64,000 bases of DNA from NCBI RefSeq assembly GCF_002192415.1, contig NZ_CP021780.1, positions 4,030,001 through 4,094,000 on the forward strand, given 5' to 3'. Source of the DNA: Paenibacillus donghaensis (GTDB taxonomy: Bacteria > Bacillota > Bacilli > Paenibacillales > Paenibacillaceae). A program made the position numbers and the translations under genes. Under the pieces are notes generated by a model that saw only the letters and a list, made by a program, of their open reading frames with translations, was not told the DNA's origin and searched no databases. The number at the start of each line of letters is the position of its first letter. Position 1 is the first letter of the stretch. Positions 40,998 to 49,394 of the stretch are shown piece after piece.

Positions 40998-41729
40998 CTA
41001 AAATGTTTTCAAATGATTCTTAACAAGTTTATGTAAGATTGTTTTTAGTTGATAGTTTGTTTCCTCATTAAAGGGAACTTCATAATACTTCCCCTCCAAG
41101 TCTAAAGCGATCTTCTCATTAAAGTCGGCAATTTCTCTAAACTCCTCTAGAGAACACTCGCCACGTTTTATACGAAACATGTGATCTCTGCTGGCCCCTT
41201 CATATGTAATTGCACCCTTAAAATCCTTAAATTCCGATACATAAAATTTGATTAAGAATGATAAGAAGTGAAGCGACATCATAGCCTTCTTTGTGTTATA
41301 TCCATATTTAGCAATCAAATTCCTCTGCAATTCAGAGTTTGGATTCGTAAGGTCTTTCATTTGACCTCTATACATACCATAACAACTATTGAACAGGCTT
41401 CTGAGATTGATAGTAGCAATTCTATCTCTGATTTCGAGTAGTTGTTTAGTCTCAAGATAGCCAAATGTATCAACCTCTACTGAGTAAAGCAATTCTAAAA
41501 AAGTTAGATTTGAATTGGTAAGCAATTTTTCTAATTTTCTCACATCATGAATTTCAATATCTTCTGCATCTGAAGTTTGAAAGTTCTTATAAAGAGATCC
41601 TGAATACAAATCATCAAACGTTGGTAACACAAAGAACTTTACATCTCTGTCTGAATTTTCATCATCTAAGTTTCTATTTCTGCTGCCCGATACAGCCTTA
41701 AAAACTGCTTCTCTATTGTGTATCTTCAA
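40998..41729 (-). CDS. Predicted nucleotidyltransferase, 243 aa
   Basis: SGSRNRNLDDENSDRDVKFF at residues 14-33 matches the GSR/x(n)/DxD motif of the 'DNA polymerase beta superfamily' nucleotidyltransferases common in phages and Bacillota. The helical remainder (MYRGQMKDL, TKKAMMSLHFLSFLIKFYV) matches the family's C-terminal part. Substrate unknown; a third member of the fold in this window. Confidence 0.83.
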   Translation of the reverse strand: MKIHNREAVFKAVSGSRNRNLDDENSDRDVKFFVLPTFDDLYSGSLYKNFQTSDAEDIEIHDVRKLEKLLTNSNLTFLELLYSVEVDTFGYLETKQLLEIRDRIATINLRSLFNSCYGMYRGQMKDLTNPNSELQRNLIAKYGYNTKKAMMSLHFLSFLIKFYVSEFKDFKGAITYEGASRDHMFRIKRGECSLEEFREIADFNEKIALDLEGKYYEVPFNEETNYQLKTILHKLVKNHLKTF

Positions 41730-41909
41730 TTAAAATCTTCTCTCCTCTCTCTCTTTGATAATTTCTTCAGACAATAAAACAGACTCACCTAACTTATCCA
41801 TACTTTTTCGAATCTGTTCTGCTGTTAAAATTGATCTATTGCATTTAAGAAACCGATATCGGTCTCTCACTTTATTTTTGTAAACTGCAAAATAATCTTT
41901 GTCAATCAT
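41730..41909 (-). CDS. Small basic protein, 59 aa
   Basis: Start 41909 (MIDKDYFAVYKNKV) with TGGAG upstream; the open frame reaches 41966 without a site. Ends directly at the nucleotidyltransferase ATG. Helical and basic. Unknown. Confidence 0.7.
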   Translation of the reverse strand: MIDKDYFAVYKNKVRDRYRFLKCNRSILTAEQIRKSMDKLGESVLLSEEIIKEREERRF

Positions 41910-41955
41910 TTCACATCGCTCCATTTCTACGTAAAAGGAAAAATTGATCAAGAAA

Positions 41956-42297
41956 CTATTCTTCAAACCTTAAAATGTCCAAAGGAACAAGATGTAAGCC
42001 CATCCCCGTATCTTCAACAAGAGCAAGTCCTTCGTTTTCATAGATGTAATAAACACTCAAGTTAGAATATGAGGACAGTTGCTCATAGGCATTAGTGTTA
42101 ACCGCTGTTTGATTGAGTAGTTTATCTGTGGCATACATACTTAATTGCAAGAGTTTACTGTGCAGCATATCTAAATCGTCTATAAATTTCTTATTCTGAA
42201 TCTCTGCCTGTTCATTGTTACCGATGTCTTCATTTTCGTATTTAGTAGAGAGTGCGGCAATTTCTTGAGCAACCTTAAAAGTGTTTTTGATATCCAT
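41956..42297 (-). CDS. Helical hypothetical protein, 113 aa
   Basis: ATG after TAGGAG. Mostly helical, four-helix-like; C-terminal LALVEDTGMGLHLVPLDI is beta. Unknown. Confidence 0.76.
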   Translation of the reverse strand: MDIKNTFKVAQEIAALSTKYENEDIGNNEQAEIQNKKFIDDLDMLHSKLLQLSMYATDKLLNQTAVNTNAYEQLSSYSNLSVYYIYENEGLALVEDTGMGLHLVPLDILRFEE

Positions 42298-42352
42298 GTT
42301 TTCTATCTCCTATTCGCTATAAAATGTATTGATTCATCATTTTTAATAACTG

Positions 42353-42634
42353 TTAACCATGCCCCAATCGTCGCTTTGACTCATTCGGATACTTGCTTTG
42401 CAATTCCCTTGTAATCTCTTCCATGGTTGATTGAAGAGCGACATATGCTGCGTCTAAAATTGCTTTTCTCTTCAGTTTCTCTTCATTGGGTAAGTCTACT
42501 GCATCTAGGATTAACATATCGTACAGAGCCTGTGGATACTCCTGCAATTGATCATTCCACATTATAAAATCAAGCTCCGCTGCCGTTTCAATTTCATCAT
42601 TGCCAATGTCTGCTATCATATTTTTAAAGTTCAA
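42353..42634 (-). CDS. Hypothetical protein, 93 aa
   Basis: TTG at 42634 (MNFKNMIADIGND) 10 nt after AAAGGAG; the frame is open to 42682, where the neighbour overlaps. Acidic, helical. Unknown. Confidence 0.7.
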   Translation of the reverse strand: MNFKNMIADIGNDEIETAAELDFIMWNDQLQEYPQALYDMLILDAVDLPNEEKLKRKAILDAAYVALQSTMEEITRELQSKYPNESKRRLGHG

Positions 42635-42665
42635 TATACCTACTCTCCTTTCATTGAAACACTCA

Positions 42666-42896
42666 TCAAAACTTACAATCATTCAAATGATTTACCATAT
42701 CGTCTAAACGATGATTTACATTCTCTTTGAACGATTCAATAATTTCTTCATCGGTATCACCCTCAAGATCGATTGTAATTTCAGAGGTTTCATATGGGAA
42801 AAGCATAGATACGGCCTTTTCTTCTAAACTCACTTCAGTAATTTGTAAATCTCCAACTTCCTTGCACAGTTCCTTTAGTTGCTTTTCGATATTCAT
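42666..42896 (-). CDS. Tandem-duplicated small protein, copy 1, 76 aa
   Basis: Same length as the 43124-43354 product and identical over the last 20 residues (from FKENVNHRLDDM to NHLNDCKF). Contains LFPYETSEITIDLEGDTDEE. ATG after AGAGAGTAG. Probably a recent tandem duplication with one small gene between the copies. Unknown. Confidence 0.77.
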   Translation of the reverse strand: MNIEKQLKELCKEVGDLQITEVSLEEKAVSMLFPYETSEITIDLEGDTDEEIIESFKENVNHRLDDMVNHLNDCKF

Positions 42897-42948
42897 TTTC
42901 TACTCTCTCTCCATTTCATTATGAAATATTTGTTTTACCAAGATTAAT

Positions 42949-43104
42949 CTAATCTTGTTTGGTAACGACATAGTCCGTAGAAATCCTTTCGCCATTCAAG
43001 AGCAAATTCACTCTAATACCAGACCCGCTATAAGATATGTAATCTTCTTCTATTTCAATTGAGAGATTGTTCTTTAAATATTCGGTCAACTCTTGTTCGT
43101 TCAT
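42949..43104 (-). CDS. Small protein between duplicated genes, 51 aa
   Basis: ATG at 43104 with GAGGTG 6 nt upstream. MNEQELTEYLKNNLSIEIEE then a beta-rich tail. Lies between the two duplicated genes. Found by reading the gap. Confidence 0.68.
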   Translation of the reverse strand: MNEQELTEYLKNNLSIEIEEDYISYSGSGIRVNLLLNGERISTDYVVTKQD

Positions 43105-43123
43105 TCTGTCACCTCATCTTTTA

Positions 43124-43354
43124 TTAAAATTTGCAATCATTCAAATGATTCACCATGTCATCCAACCGATGATTAACATTTTCTTTGAATGATTCAATGA
43201 TAACTTCATCTGTGTCTCCTTCAAGATCAATTAGTATTGCGCTCGTTTCATAAGGCAAAAGTACATATACACACTCTTCTTGTAGGTTGATTTCAGTAAT
43301 TTCAATATCCCCAGATTCTTTTAATAGTTCTTTAAGCTTCTCTTCAATGCTCAT
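43124..43354 (-). CDS. Tandem-duplicated small protein, copy 2, 76 aa
   Basis: Start 43354 (MSIEEKLKELLKE) after GGGGAG; the ten-codon extension to 43384 contains that site. Paralogue of 42666-42896; the N-terminal halves have diverged more than the C-terminal ends. Unknown. Confidence 0.77.
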   Translation of the reverse strand: MSIEEKLKELLKESGDIEITEINLQEECVYVLLPYETSAILIDLEGDTDEVIIESFKENVNHRLDDMVNHLNDCKF

Positions 43355-43386
43355 CTCTAATTTTCTCCCCTTATGAAATGCCACTT

Positions 43387-43617
43387 TTATTTAGTCATTC
43401 TCTCAACCGACAAGGTGATTTTATCCCCATCTTTCAAATGTCCAAATCCCTTAGATGTTAATATTCTGTCTACTTCTTCAAGAAACATTTCTTGACTATA
43501 TGATCCATCGTTAATTTGGAACTCCCACTCATCAGTTTCTTCTATGTAAATAACCTCTCCAGTAATTTTGTCCATTTCCCATTCATCTCCATTTTTTTGA
43601 TAAACTTCACATTTCAT
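43387..43617 (-). CDS. Hypothetical protein, 76 aa
   Basis: ATG at 43617 overlaps the upstream stop (ATGA), suggesting coupling; an in-frame ATG at 43635 is inside the upstream gene. Acidic, beta-rich. Unknown. Confidence 0.7.
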   Translation of the reverse strand: MKCEVYQKNGDEWEMDKITGEVIYIEETDEWEFQINDGSYSQEMFLEEVDRILTSKGFGHLKDGDKITLSVERMTK

Positions 43618-43784
43618 CCGATTGTAACTATCCATTCTTCTGTAGAAGCTCTAAAGACTTTGTGAATTACTTTCCTATTATTTAGTTCTTTGCTAATAGA
43701 ATTAAGCAATTCTTCTTTATAAACCCTTGTAGCACCTTGATTGATTATCTGATCAATACCCTTCTTCCAAGTTATCTTGCCCAT
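43614..43784 (-). CDS. Small basic protein, 56 aa
   Basis: ATG at 43784 with AGGAGGTG upstream. MGKITWKKGIDQIINQGATR, ends WIVTIG. Alpha/beta, basic. Found by reading the gap; ATGA overlap with the next gene supports it. Confidence 0.7.
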   Translation of the reverse strand: MGKITWKKGIDQIINQGATRVYKEELLNSISKELNNRKVIHKVFRASTEEWIVTIG

Positions 43785-43822
43785 CAATTTCACCTCCTGA
43801 TTTTTTGATCAAAGATTCGTTT

Positions 43823-44044
43823 TTACTTAAAATCCAGTGATACCGAGTCAAACTTGTTATCAATAAAACTTGGTATAACACTCAAGAACTTATCCCACAC
43901 CAGTATTGTCAGCTCTAATTTATCGCCAACCTCTCTAACCTCTTTCACAACACCAATTGCTTGTTCTTTGTGTACAAAAGGTTTATTCTCAAACGCTACC
44001 AAATCTCCATCTCCGTACTTTGGAATCTCTAAAATCACTTTCAT
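43823..44044 (-). CDS. Small beta-barrel-like protein, 73 aa
   Basis: ATG after AAAGGATG. GDLVAFENKPFVHKEQAIGV followed by ELTILVWD resembles a small OB/SH3-like barrel. Preceded by a TTTGATCA element on the downstream side (43806-43816). Unknown. Confidence 0.74.
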   Translation of the reverse strand: MKVILEIPKYGDGDLVAFENKPFVHKEQAIGVVKEVREVGDKLELTILVWDKFLSVIPSFIDNKFDSVSLDFK

Positions 44045-44080
44045 TTCTCGTCATCCTTTCTAAGTGAAAGATTGGTTTTA

Positions 44081-44242
44081 TTAATATCTCCTTGCCTTAT
44101 TGCGTATGCTCACAGCTAAAAGATAGTTTTCTTCTATTTCTTCGTCCGAGTAGTCACCCTCAAAACTGTAGTTCTCACTTGCAAAAGCGTGTCTAATCAT
44201 TTCCAACTCTTTCTCAGTAAAATAAATTTGTTTACCAGCCAT
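44081..44242 (-). CDS. Small hypothetical protein, 53 aa
   Basis: ATG at 44242 with GGTGGTGG upstream. Helical (KELEMIRHAFASEN...EENYLLAVSIRNKARRY). Preceded by a perfect TGAAA/TTTCA stem-loop at 44257-44274. Found by reading the gap. Confidence 0.68.
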   Translation of the reverse strand: MAGKQIYFTEKELEMIRHAFASENYSFEGDYSDEEIEENYLLAVSIRNKARRY

Positions 44243-44256
44243 CTTTCCACCACCCT

Positions 44257-44274
44257 ATGAAAGGCTAATTTCAT
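44257..44274 (-). repeat. Intercistronic stem-loop, perfect copy
   Basis: ATGAAA-6 nt-TTTCAT inverted repeat between the 44282 stop and the ribosome-binding site of the 44242 gene. Confidence 0.55.
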
Positions 44275-44281
44275 CTTAGAA

Positions 44282-44605
44282 TTAAACGAACATATTTTCA
44301 AATTCACCTTCTGCAAGCCAATATTTAATATACAGTCCTTCGTGTGGACTGTGATATAATAGATAACCATCGTCTCTTTTATATAAATCTATATCAGAAT
44401 TGCCATAGGCCCAAACACATCTTTCTCTTTCTCCGGCCTTCATTTCTTTCAACTGATCGATATACATGCCCTTGCTCATAATCTTAACCTTTTCTTTGTT
44501 ACCATCTTCAAGGCCAACCATAATTATAATATCATCGGGGAATTTATCTTGCGTTACACTTTTAATTGTGCAATTTTGATACTCCAGATGTTTAGTATCC
44601 AACAT
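44282..44605 (-). CDS. Hypothetical protein, 107 aa
   Basis: ATG after AAGGAG. Beta-rich with a central helix (YIDQLKEMKAGERERCVWAYG). Unknown. Confidence 0.76.
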   Translation of the reverse strand: MLDTKHLEYQNCTIKSVTQDKFPDDIIIMVGLEDGNKEKVKIMSKGMYIDQLKEMKAGERERCVWAYGNSDIDLYKRDDGYLLYHSPHEGLYIKYWLAEGEFENMFV

Positions 44606-44623
44606 AATGTTCGTTGTCTCTCC

Positions 44624-45184
44624 TTAATCGATCATATTTTCGAAATGTCTAATTGCTTCTTCCGGATTATAACTTTGTTGAATGCAATCTATGTAAGTAT
44701 CTCTAAATCCTTCGTTCTCACTAACGCCTATAGCATCAAACCATCTTTCAATTATGACCTCATATGCTGAGGCTTTTGCTCGATATTCTGCTGCTTTTCT
44801 AATTGCATCTTTAATTTCGTTAGGAACCTTGGCGCCTTCGTCTGTATCATATATGATTCCTTTTATTTCCTTGATTGCTTCATCAAGAGTAATACTTGTT
44901 TTCTTGTTCTTCTTTGATCTCAATAAGTGATCAACATCGCAATACATATCAGAATCTATAATATGTGGCTTATTATTGAATCTTGAAAGATACTCCCCAA
45001 TTGAAAAATCTCCTTCGCCATACCAAAACTTTCTTCTGCCATCCCATTTTATAACATGGGCTATTTTATCCAGATCAAATTCCGAAACAGCGCGCGCCTC
45101 ATCTTCATTATTAGCTACAACAAGTAACTGTCTTTCTGAATTTTTCGGACGTTTTTCTTCAACAACTAGCCATCCACTCAGCAA
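44624..45184 (-). CDS. Hypothetical protein, 186 aa
   Basis: TTG at 45184 9 nt after GGAG. N-terminal WLVVEEKRP/ARAVSEFDLDKIAHV domain, then helical C-terminal half with YRAKASAYEVIIERWFDAIG. Unknown; conserved-looking phage protein. Confidence 0.77.
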   Translation of the reverse strand: MLSGWLVVEEKRPKNSERQLLVVANNEDEARAVSEFDLDKIAHVIKWDGRRKFWYGEGDFSIGEYLSRFNNKPHIIDSDMYCDVDHLLRSKKNKKTSITLDEAIKEIKGIIYDTDEGAKVPNEIKDAIRKAAEYRAKASAYEVIIERWFDAIGVSENEGFRDTYIDCIQQSYNPEEAIRHFENMID

Positions 45185-45218
45185 ACAATTTCACTCCTTT
45201 CTGTGTAAAAGACTCACT

Positions 45219-46037
45219 TCATCTAAAAAAATCTCTAAATGTGTTTCCTATCGTTCCCCAAAAAGAGTGCGGCTCCTTTGCTAATTTAGATACTTTCTTA
45301 AGCACGGACTTCAATTCTGCAATTAGTGTCTTCTGCTCTTCAATTAGTTCTAAATTTTCATTATAAATTCGTTCTCCGATTTGATTTATTAGATCAGGTA
45401 AGCCAATCCTAATTAAGTCGCTCTTTTTTAAATAAATTGAATACTTGATTTTAGATTCATACAAATACGTAAAGTTGATACCCGCTTCACTCGTTTCTAG
45501 CGTTTGGTTCCATTCGTTACGTTTTTCTTCCGACATTAACAATACTGGATTTAATTCATAGTATGAGGCTCTTTCATTATTGTTCTCTTCAAAATCTACT
45601 ATGGTTCTGTATTGTTCTTTTTTAAGAGCAACTCCCCTCCTCTCCAATACATCAATTACAATATCGCCAGCGCTTTCTGACAATTTAGTAAACTTCCATC
45701 CGAATCTTAATGTTCTTTCTTCCAAGTCTACGACTTTTGAAAATAGAGATCTTGATAACTCTAAACTTTCACCGTTCTTTACGAGTTCTCGACAGTACGG
45801 CTTTGACTCCCGAGTCTTCGAATCATAGAACTTATCCCAGTTAATCGGTTTATAATTTTCAATTCCTTCTTTGAACTTATTGAAATGAGCAAATAACTCT
45901 CTATATTTCTCTCTCAACTTTAGTCTCTCAGTTCTTTCTTTCCCGGATCGAACCCCTAGAGAAAAAGTCACTAAACTCAATCCCAAACTGATTAATGCAC
46001 TTATTCCTGTTCCATACCAGTCAAAGGAACTACTCAC
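45219..46037 (-). CDS. Membrane-anchored coiled-coil protein, 272 aa
   Basis: GTG at 46037 after AGAGGA; a six-codon longer start is possible. One N-terminal membrane segment (GTGISALISLGLSLVTFSLGV, residues 8-28), then a long soluble, charged domain with a C-terminal coiled coil (LELIEEQKTLIAELKSVLKKV). Cytoplasmic-domain receptor or exclusion-type protein is possible; unknown. Confidence 0.77.
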   Translation of the reverse strand: MSSSFDWYGTGISALISLGLSLVTFSLGVRSGKERTERLKLREKYRELFAHFNKFKEGIENYKPINWDKFYDSKTRESKPYCRELVKNGESLELSRSLFSKVVDLEERTLRFGWKFTKLSESAGDIVIDVLERRGVALKKEQYRTIVDFEENNNERASYYELNPVLLMSEEKRNEWNQTLETSEAGINFTYLYESKIKYSIYLKKSDLIRIGLPDLINQIGERIYNENLELIEEQKTLIAELKSVLKKVSKLAKEPHSFWGTIGNTFRDFFR

Positions 46038-46067
46038 GATCTTTCCTCTTTTCATAAAAGAATTGTT

Positions 46068-46325
46068 TTATTTTAGCCAGCTTCCATACTCACAATTTCC
46101 TTTTACAACTACCCTTTCGTCAATACGATGGACATCAAATTGGGGATTCTCTTTCTGGTATTTAAGAACCTCGTTATAAGTATCCTCAGTTGGAATAATC
46201 GAAACACCACCGGCTTTAAACTCAGTACCAATAACAAAATCAAAAGTCAGTGGACGATTATGATGAATTGACCAACAACGTTCTACAACCGATTTTGCCT
46301 CAATGCTTAAATCCTTCCATTCCAC
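46068..46325 (-). CDS. Hypothetical protein, 85 aa, paralogue of 8378-8671
   Basis: ATG with AGGAG upstream (long spacing). LSIEAKSVVERCW and PTEDTYNEVLKY align with the AUU-start protein at 8378-8671. Small alpha/beta family private to this phage as far as visible. Unknown. Confidence 0.75.
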   Translation of the reverse strand: MEWKDLSIEAKSVVERCWSIHHNRPLTFDFVIGTEFKAGGVSIIPTEDTYNEVLKYQKENPQFDVHRIDERVVVKGNCEYGSWLK

Positions 46326-46340
46326 ACAAACATCTCCTTA

Positions 46341-46356
46341 TGAAAGTATTATTTCA
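46341..46356 (-). repeat. Intercistronic stem-loop copy
   Basis: TGAAA-6 nt-TTTCA inverted repeat; overlaps the end of the 46349 gene and precedes the ribosome-binding site of the 46325 gene. Confidence 0.5.
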
Positions 46357-47005
46357 ACAGCTCATTTATATTGCTTCTAATTTGTTTTTTTACTAATTCT
46401 GTAGATGTATCAATGTGTATCCCCACATCACAAATTTTACTCACACCATCTGAATTCCCTGATATCTCATCAAAAATATGAAATATATTATTCAATGCTG
46501 TTTCTACGGTGTCTGTATGAATATCGTTAAGTTTGTATTTTTCTACTAACTCTGTGATCATTTCGTCTCTGAAATCATAGGGATAATCTATGAAATACAT
46601 AAATTCTTTAACGTTAATAGTTCTGTCTTTTGTTATGTACAAAACAGTAGGTTTGAGTTTTCCAGAGCCTAGATCTCTATAAAAAAAGGACGTATATATA
46701 TTACTTGAATTAATAAACTCTAAGAATTCCGGATTTTGAACTGAAGTTTCAGAGTATAGATCCTTGGCAATGTCTTCAAAATTACTGATTCCGATTATTG
46801 CAGGATTATTGTTAATAATAACTTCGAAGTTATTCAGAATACGTGTAAATCCTGCTCCAGTTAACCATCCCAAGGGGTACGGTAGATTCCTTAATTTTTG
46901 ATAATCATCCATTACTCCATTTTCTTTCCGTCCATTCACAAACATTCTGGTGTCGGTAACTAGAATAGAAAAGTCCCTACCAATGTAACCAATCACAACT
47001 GTCAT
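46349..47005 (-). CDS. Ntn-hydrolase (proteasome/HslV-like) protein, 218 aa
   Basis: Begins M-TVVIGYIGRDFSILVTDTR: removal of Met would expose Thr1, and VTDTR aligns with the Asp17 region of proteasome beta/HslV subunits. QKLRNLPYPLGWLTGAGF matches the 'K33 ... G-G/A-G' strand region. The remainder is alpha/beta of suitable length (HslV is about 175 aa, 20S subunits about 220). A self-compartmentalising protease or an amidase is possible; no ATPase partner is adjacent. Inference from pattern only. Confidence 0.62.
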   Translation of the reverse strand: MTVVIGYIGRDFSILVTDTRMFVNGRKENGVMDDYQKLRNLPYPLGWLTGAGFTRILNNFEVIINNNPAIIGISNFEDIAKDLYSETSVQNPEFLEFINSSNIYTSFFYRDLGSGKLKPTVLYITKDRTINVKEFMYFIDYPYDFRDEMITELVEKYKLNDIHTDTVETALNNIFHIFDEISGNSDGVSKICDVGIHIDTSTELVKKQIRSNINELLK

Positions 47006-47057
47006 ATATTCAACTTCTTTCCCTATGAAAATTGTTGTTTTATTTTATTTAATTCAT

Positions 47058-47495
47058 TCAGTTATAAACCCAAAACTTACGAGTAGATCCAAATGCACCT
47101 TTTTCTCTGTATTCAATTTCATTTCGCTCGCAAAATTCTTTGTATATCTGTAATAGTCGTTCGTTTTCCACTGGTTCTTTTCCTAATGTCTTATTGATTA
47201 TATCGTTTGTTTCGCGTCCATGTTTATTCTCATTGTCTTTATGTCTGACAAAAGAATTTTTCTCATATCCAATAAATCGACTTGGAGAAAAAATATGATC
47301 ACCATTATTATCGAGAGTTACTACAAAACAAATCCCCTGTACAATATAATCATTGTATTCTTTTCTGTGAGTGTCTAATCTTTTATACACCTCTAATGAA
47401 TAGATATTTTTATTAATTTGTTCCCAGTTTTCAATTAGTTTCATTGGTTGTTTTGCCCCTCCAATTTCTTCAATAGAATCTATTCTTTTTATCAT
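47058..47495 (-). CDS. Hypothetical protein, 145 aa
   Basis: ATG at 47495 with a weak site (GTGGA). Contains FSPSRFIGYEKNSFVRHKDN and HGRETNDIINKTLG, a pattern seen in C-terminal domains of some HNH-associated and restriction-related proteins; not assigned. First gene after element H. Confidence 0.73.
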   Translation of the reverse strand: MIKRIDSIEEIGGAKQPMKLIENWEQINKNIYSLEVYKRLDTHRKEYNDYIVQGICFVVTLDNNGDHIFSPSRFIGYEKNSFVRHKDNENKHGRETNDIINKTLGKEPVENERLLQIYKEFCERNEIEYREKGAFGSTRKFWVYN

Positions 47496-47560
47496 AACTA
47501 TTCCACAATTACTATGTATTTTCCTGCTGCCGAATCATCTTCTCTTCACTTATTATATTA

Positions 47561-47578
47561 CTATATTTACTTTATAAA
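47561..47578 (-). promoter_or_regulatory. 18-bp operon-head element, copy H (diverged)
   Basis: Minus strand TTTATAAAGTAAATATAG, then TAATATAATAAG containing TATAAT. Lies between the 47598 stop and the 47495 gene. Confidence 0.42.
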
Positions 47579-47597
47579 AGCAATCATTATCTTTGCC

Positions 47598-47975
47598 TCA
47601 TAGACTTCTCATCTCATTAATATCTATACTCAACAACTCGCATAGCTTCATACTCAAATCTGCTTTCACCCTATCCAGCAGTAGCACCATGCTTCCTGTA
47701 TATCCTCTGCACAAATATTTAGTTCTGATCTCTACTTTCGTTCTTTTCGTATCAATTACCTTCATTCCCTTATTTCTCATTTGTTTTCTAATTTCTGCTA
47801 GTTCCAACGTTAATTTATCCTGCAATTTAACCAAGTGAAACAAAAAGATGTCACCCAATCTAAACTCTGCACCTTTCATCTTGGTTATATTGTCCTCCAA
47901 TATATCCAGCAAGAATGGTATCTCTAAATACTGTTTAATAAATTCAAGCTCATCTCCGGTCGGATGTTGTTGCAT
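47598..47975 (-). CDS. Basic hypothetical protein, 125 aa
   Basis: ATG at 47975 (MQQHPTGDELEFI) after GAGGTG. Helical then basic (RKQMRNKGMKVIDTKRTKVEIRTKYLCRG). Looks like a small regulator-type protein found in Bacillus; unknown. Confidence 0.74.
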   Translation of the reverse strand: MQQHPTGDELEFIKQYLEIPFLLDILEDNITKMKGAEFRLGDIFLFHLVKLQDKLTLELAEIRKQMRNKGMKVIDTKRTKVEIRTKYLCRGYTGSMVLLLDRVKADLSMKLCELLSIDINEMRSL

Positions 47976-48092
47976 TAACTTCACCTCATAAGAACATTCG
48001 TTCTCACATTATATAACATTCAACCCCACAGGTAAAGGCGAAAAGAATCGATCCTTATTTATCAGAAATCGACTCTTAGTTCATTAGAAATG

Positions 48093-48395
48093 TTATCCAC
48101 TTTTTTCGTATTCAAACATGCTTCTAGTTGCCTTTGTGAGCAGCATTATCCCCTCTAGCTCTCCGTCTAGATACATTTCAAACTCTTGCCCTAAATATGG
48201 CACCAAGAGGATGTGGGCGGGAATGTTGCCATAGTTTCTAACGTGCTGCTCTCCGCTGGGCAATTCAAAACATGTGATAATTTTTGTCTCGCGTTCCGTT
48301 GTCTTCATATGTATGCGAAAAACAAAATCAGTCTTCACTGGAAACTCATACTTATTATCTTTACTTTGTCTCTTGCTTTTGCTGATCTTTTTCAT
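48093..48395 (-). CDS. Hypothetical beta-rich protein, 100 aa
   Basis: ATG after AAAGGAG. Basic N terminus, then a beta-rich domain (FVFRIHMKTTERETKIITCF). Divergent from the lipoprotein gene on the other side of 48396-48551. Unknown. Confidence 0.76.
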   Translation of the reverse strand: MKKISKSKRQSKDNKYEFPVKTDFVFRIHMKTTERETKIITCFELPSGEQHVRNYGNIPAHILLVPYLGQEFEMYLDGELEGIMLLTKATRSMFEYEKSG

Positions 48396-48551
48396 CTACA
48401 TTCTCCTTTATATTGATCGTAAAGCGATACTTTTATGTCGTTTGAGAATCAGTTTCTAGAGTTGGGCATATTTCAATTATTATTCATTTTATATACTATT
48501 TTTTTAATAAGTGATAAAATAACTACATTAAATATATGGGGGAATTTGGTA
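48396..48551. other. Divergent intergenic region
   Basis: Separates a minus-strand gene from the plus-strand lipoprotein gene. On the plus strand TATACT (about 48492) and TAAAATAAC (about 48515) are possible -10 boxes, and GGGGGA precedes the ATG. No repeat element is seen. Confidence 0.35.
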
Positions 48552-49310
48552 ATGGGAAAAAATAAACTAATTGCGACATCTTTTTTAATGTTTGCTTTAT
48601 TGATAGGATGCTCCAACACAAAACAAGCAACAAATGAAGTGATAATGGACAACGATAGTAGTAGTGAATCTTTCTCAAACGAAAATTCTGTGCGCGCTTC
48701 AAAAAACTCTTCAATTGATGTTGAATTAAGTATTAGTGAAGATGTTGGAGCAGACAACACTGTAACGTTTAATGGTGCGACCAATCTTCCAGATGGAATG
48801 GAATTAATGCTCAGTCTAAAGAGTGATTCGAGTTTTTATTCTGCGCAAGATAACGTTAGTGTTAAAGATGGATCATTTATAAGCGGTTCATTTTCTAACA
48901 ATGGTAATGGTCTAGAGTCTGGAGAATACACTTTGGAAGCAACCTCTCCAACAGCAAATGTTCAACCACCCAATGTTAAAGAATTAATTGGTGATAACGG
49001 TTCAAACCTCAAAGGGGCCACTGTTAAGTCAGATGCTGTATGGGGAAATACTGTATCAGTCACTAAAAATATTACTGTTGGCTCAACAAGTTCTGTGTAT
49101 ACAAAAGAAGAACTTCAAAGTGATTCAAAGGCCCCTTCAACAAATCCAGAAGATTATGATAGCGATGGACAATTTGTTCCTGAGAATGGGATTAGTGATG
49201 AACCGGAAGATTATAATTTTGATGGCGAGTATAAACCTGTTGATGAAATGACACAAGAAGAAATTCAGGCAGAATTAGAAGAAATGTTGGGCGGATCTTT
49301 GGGTAATTAA
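48552..49310 (+). CDS. Secreted lipoprotein, 252 aa
   Basis: Plus strand. ATG at 48552 with GGGGGAA about 9 nt upstream. Signal peptide MGKNKLIATSFLMFALLIGC with lipobox LIGC (Cys20), so anchored outside the membrane. Ser/Asn-rich linker follows, then a beta-rich domain (YTLEATSPTANVQPPNVKEL) and two repeats, PEDYDSDGQFVP and PEDYNFDGEYKP, with Ca-binding-like DxDG. Probably a superinfection-exclusion or lysogenic-conversion protein, or acquired from a host. Expressed independently of its minus-strand neighbours. Confidence 0.85.
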   Translation: MGKNKLIATSFLMFALLIGCSNTKQATNEVIMDNDSSSESFSNENSVRASKNSSIDVELSISEDVGADNTVTFNGATNLPDGMELMLSLKSDSSFYSAQDNVSVKDGSFISGSFSNNGNGLESGEYTLEATSPTANVQPPNVKELIGDNGSNLKGATVKSDAVWGNTVSVTKNITVGSTSSVYTKEELQSDSKAPSTNPEDYDSDGQFVPENGISDEPEDYNFDGEYKPVDEMTQEEIQAELEEMLGGSLGN

Positions 49311-49314
49311 ACCA

Positions 49315-49365
49315 AATCCATATGAAAGAATAGGAATTACTCGCCTCTTTTCTTTCTTATGGATT
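49315..49365. terminator. Long inverted repeat between convergent genes
   Basis: AATCCATATGAAAGAA and TTCTTTCTTATGGATT form a stem of about 15 bp with one bulge and an 18-nt loop. It lies between the lipoprotein stop and the 49395 stop, so a bidirectional terminator is likely; the T run is weak. Confidence 0.6.
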
Positions 49366-49394
49366 ATTAAAAGCCCAATTTCATCCGATTACTT

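Noticed and set aside
48435..49310. Lipoprotein start at 48435
   Set aside because: The extra 39 residues would hide the signal peptide; the ATG at 48552 has GGGGGAA and a proper lipobox at Cys20.
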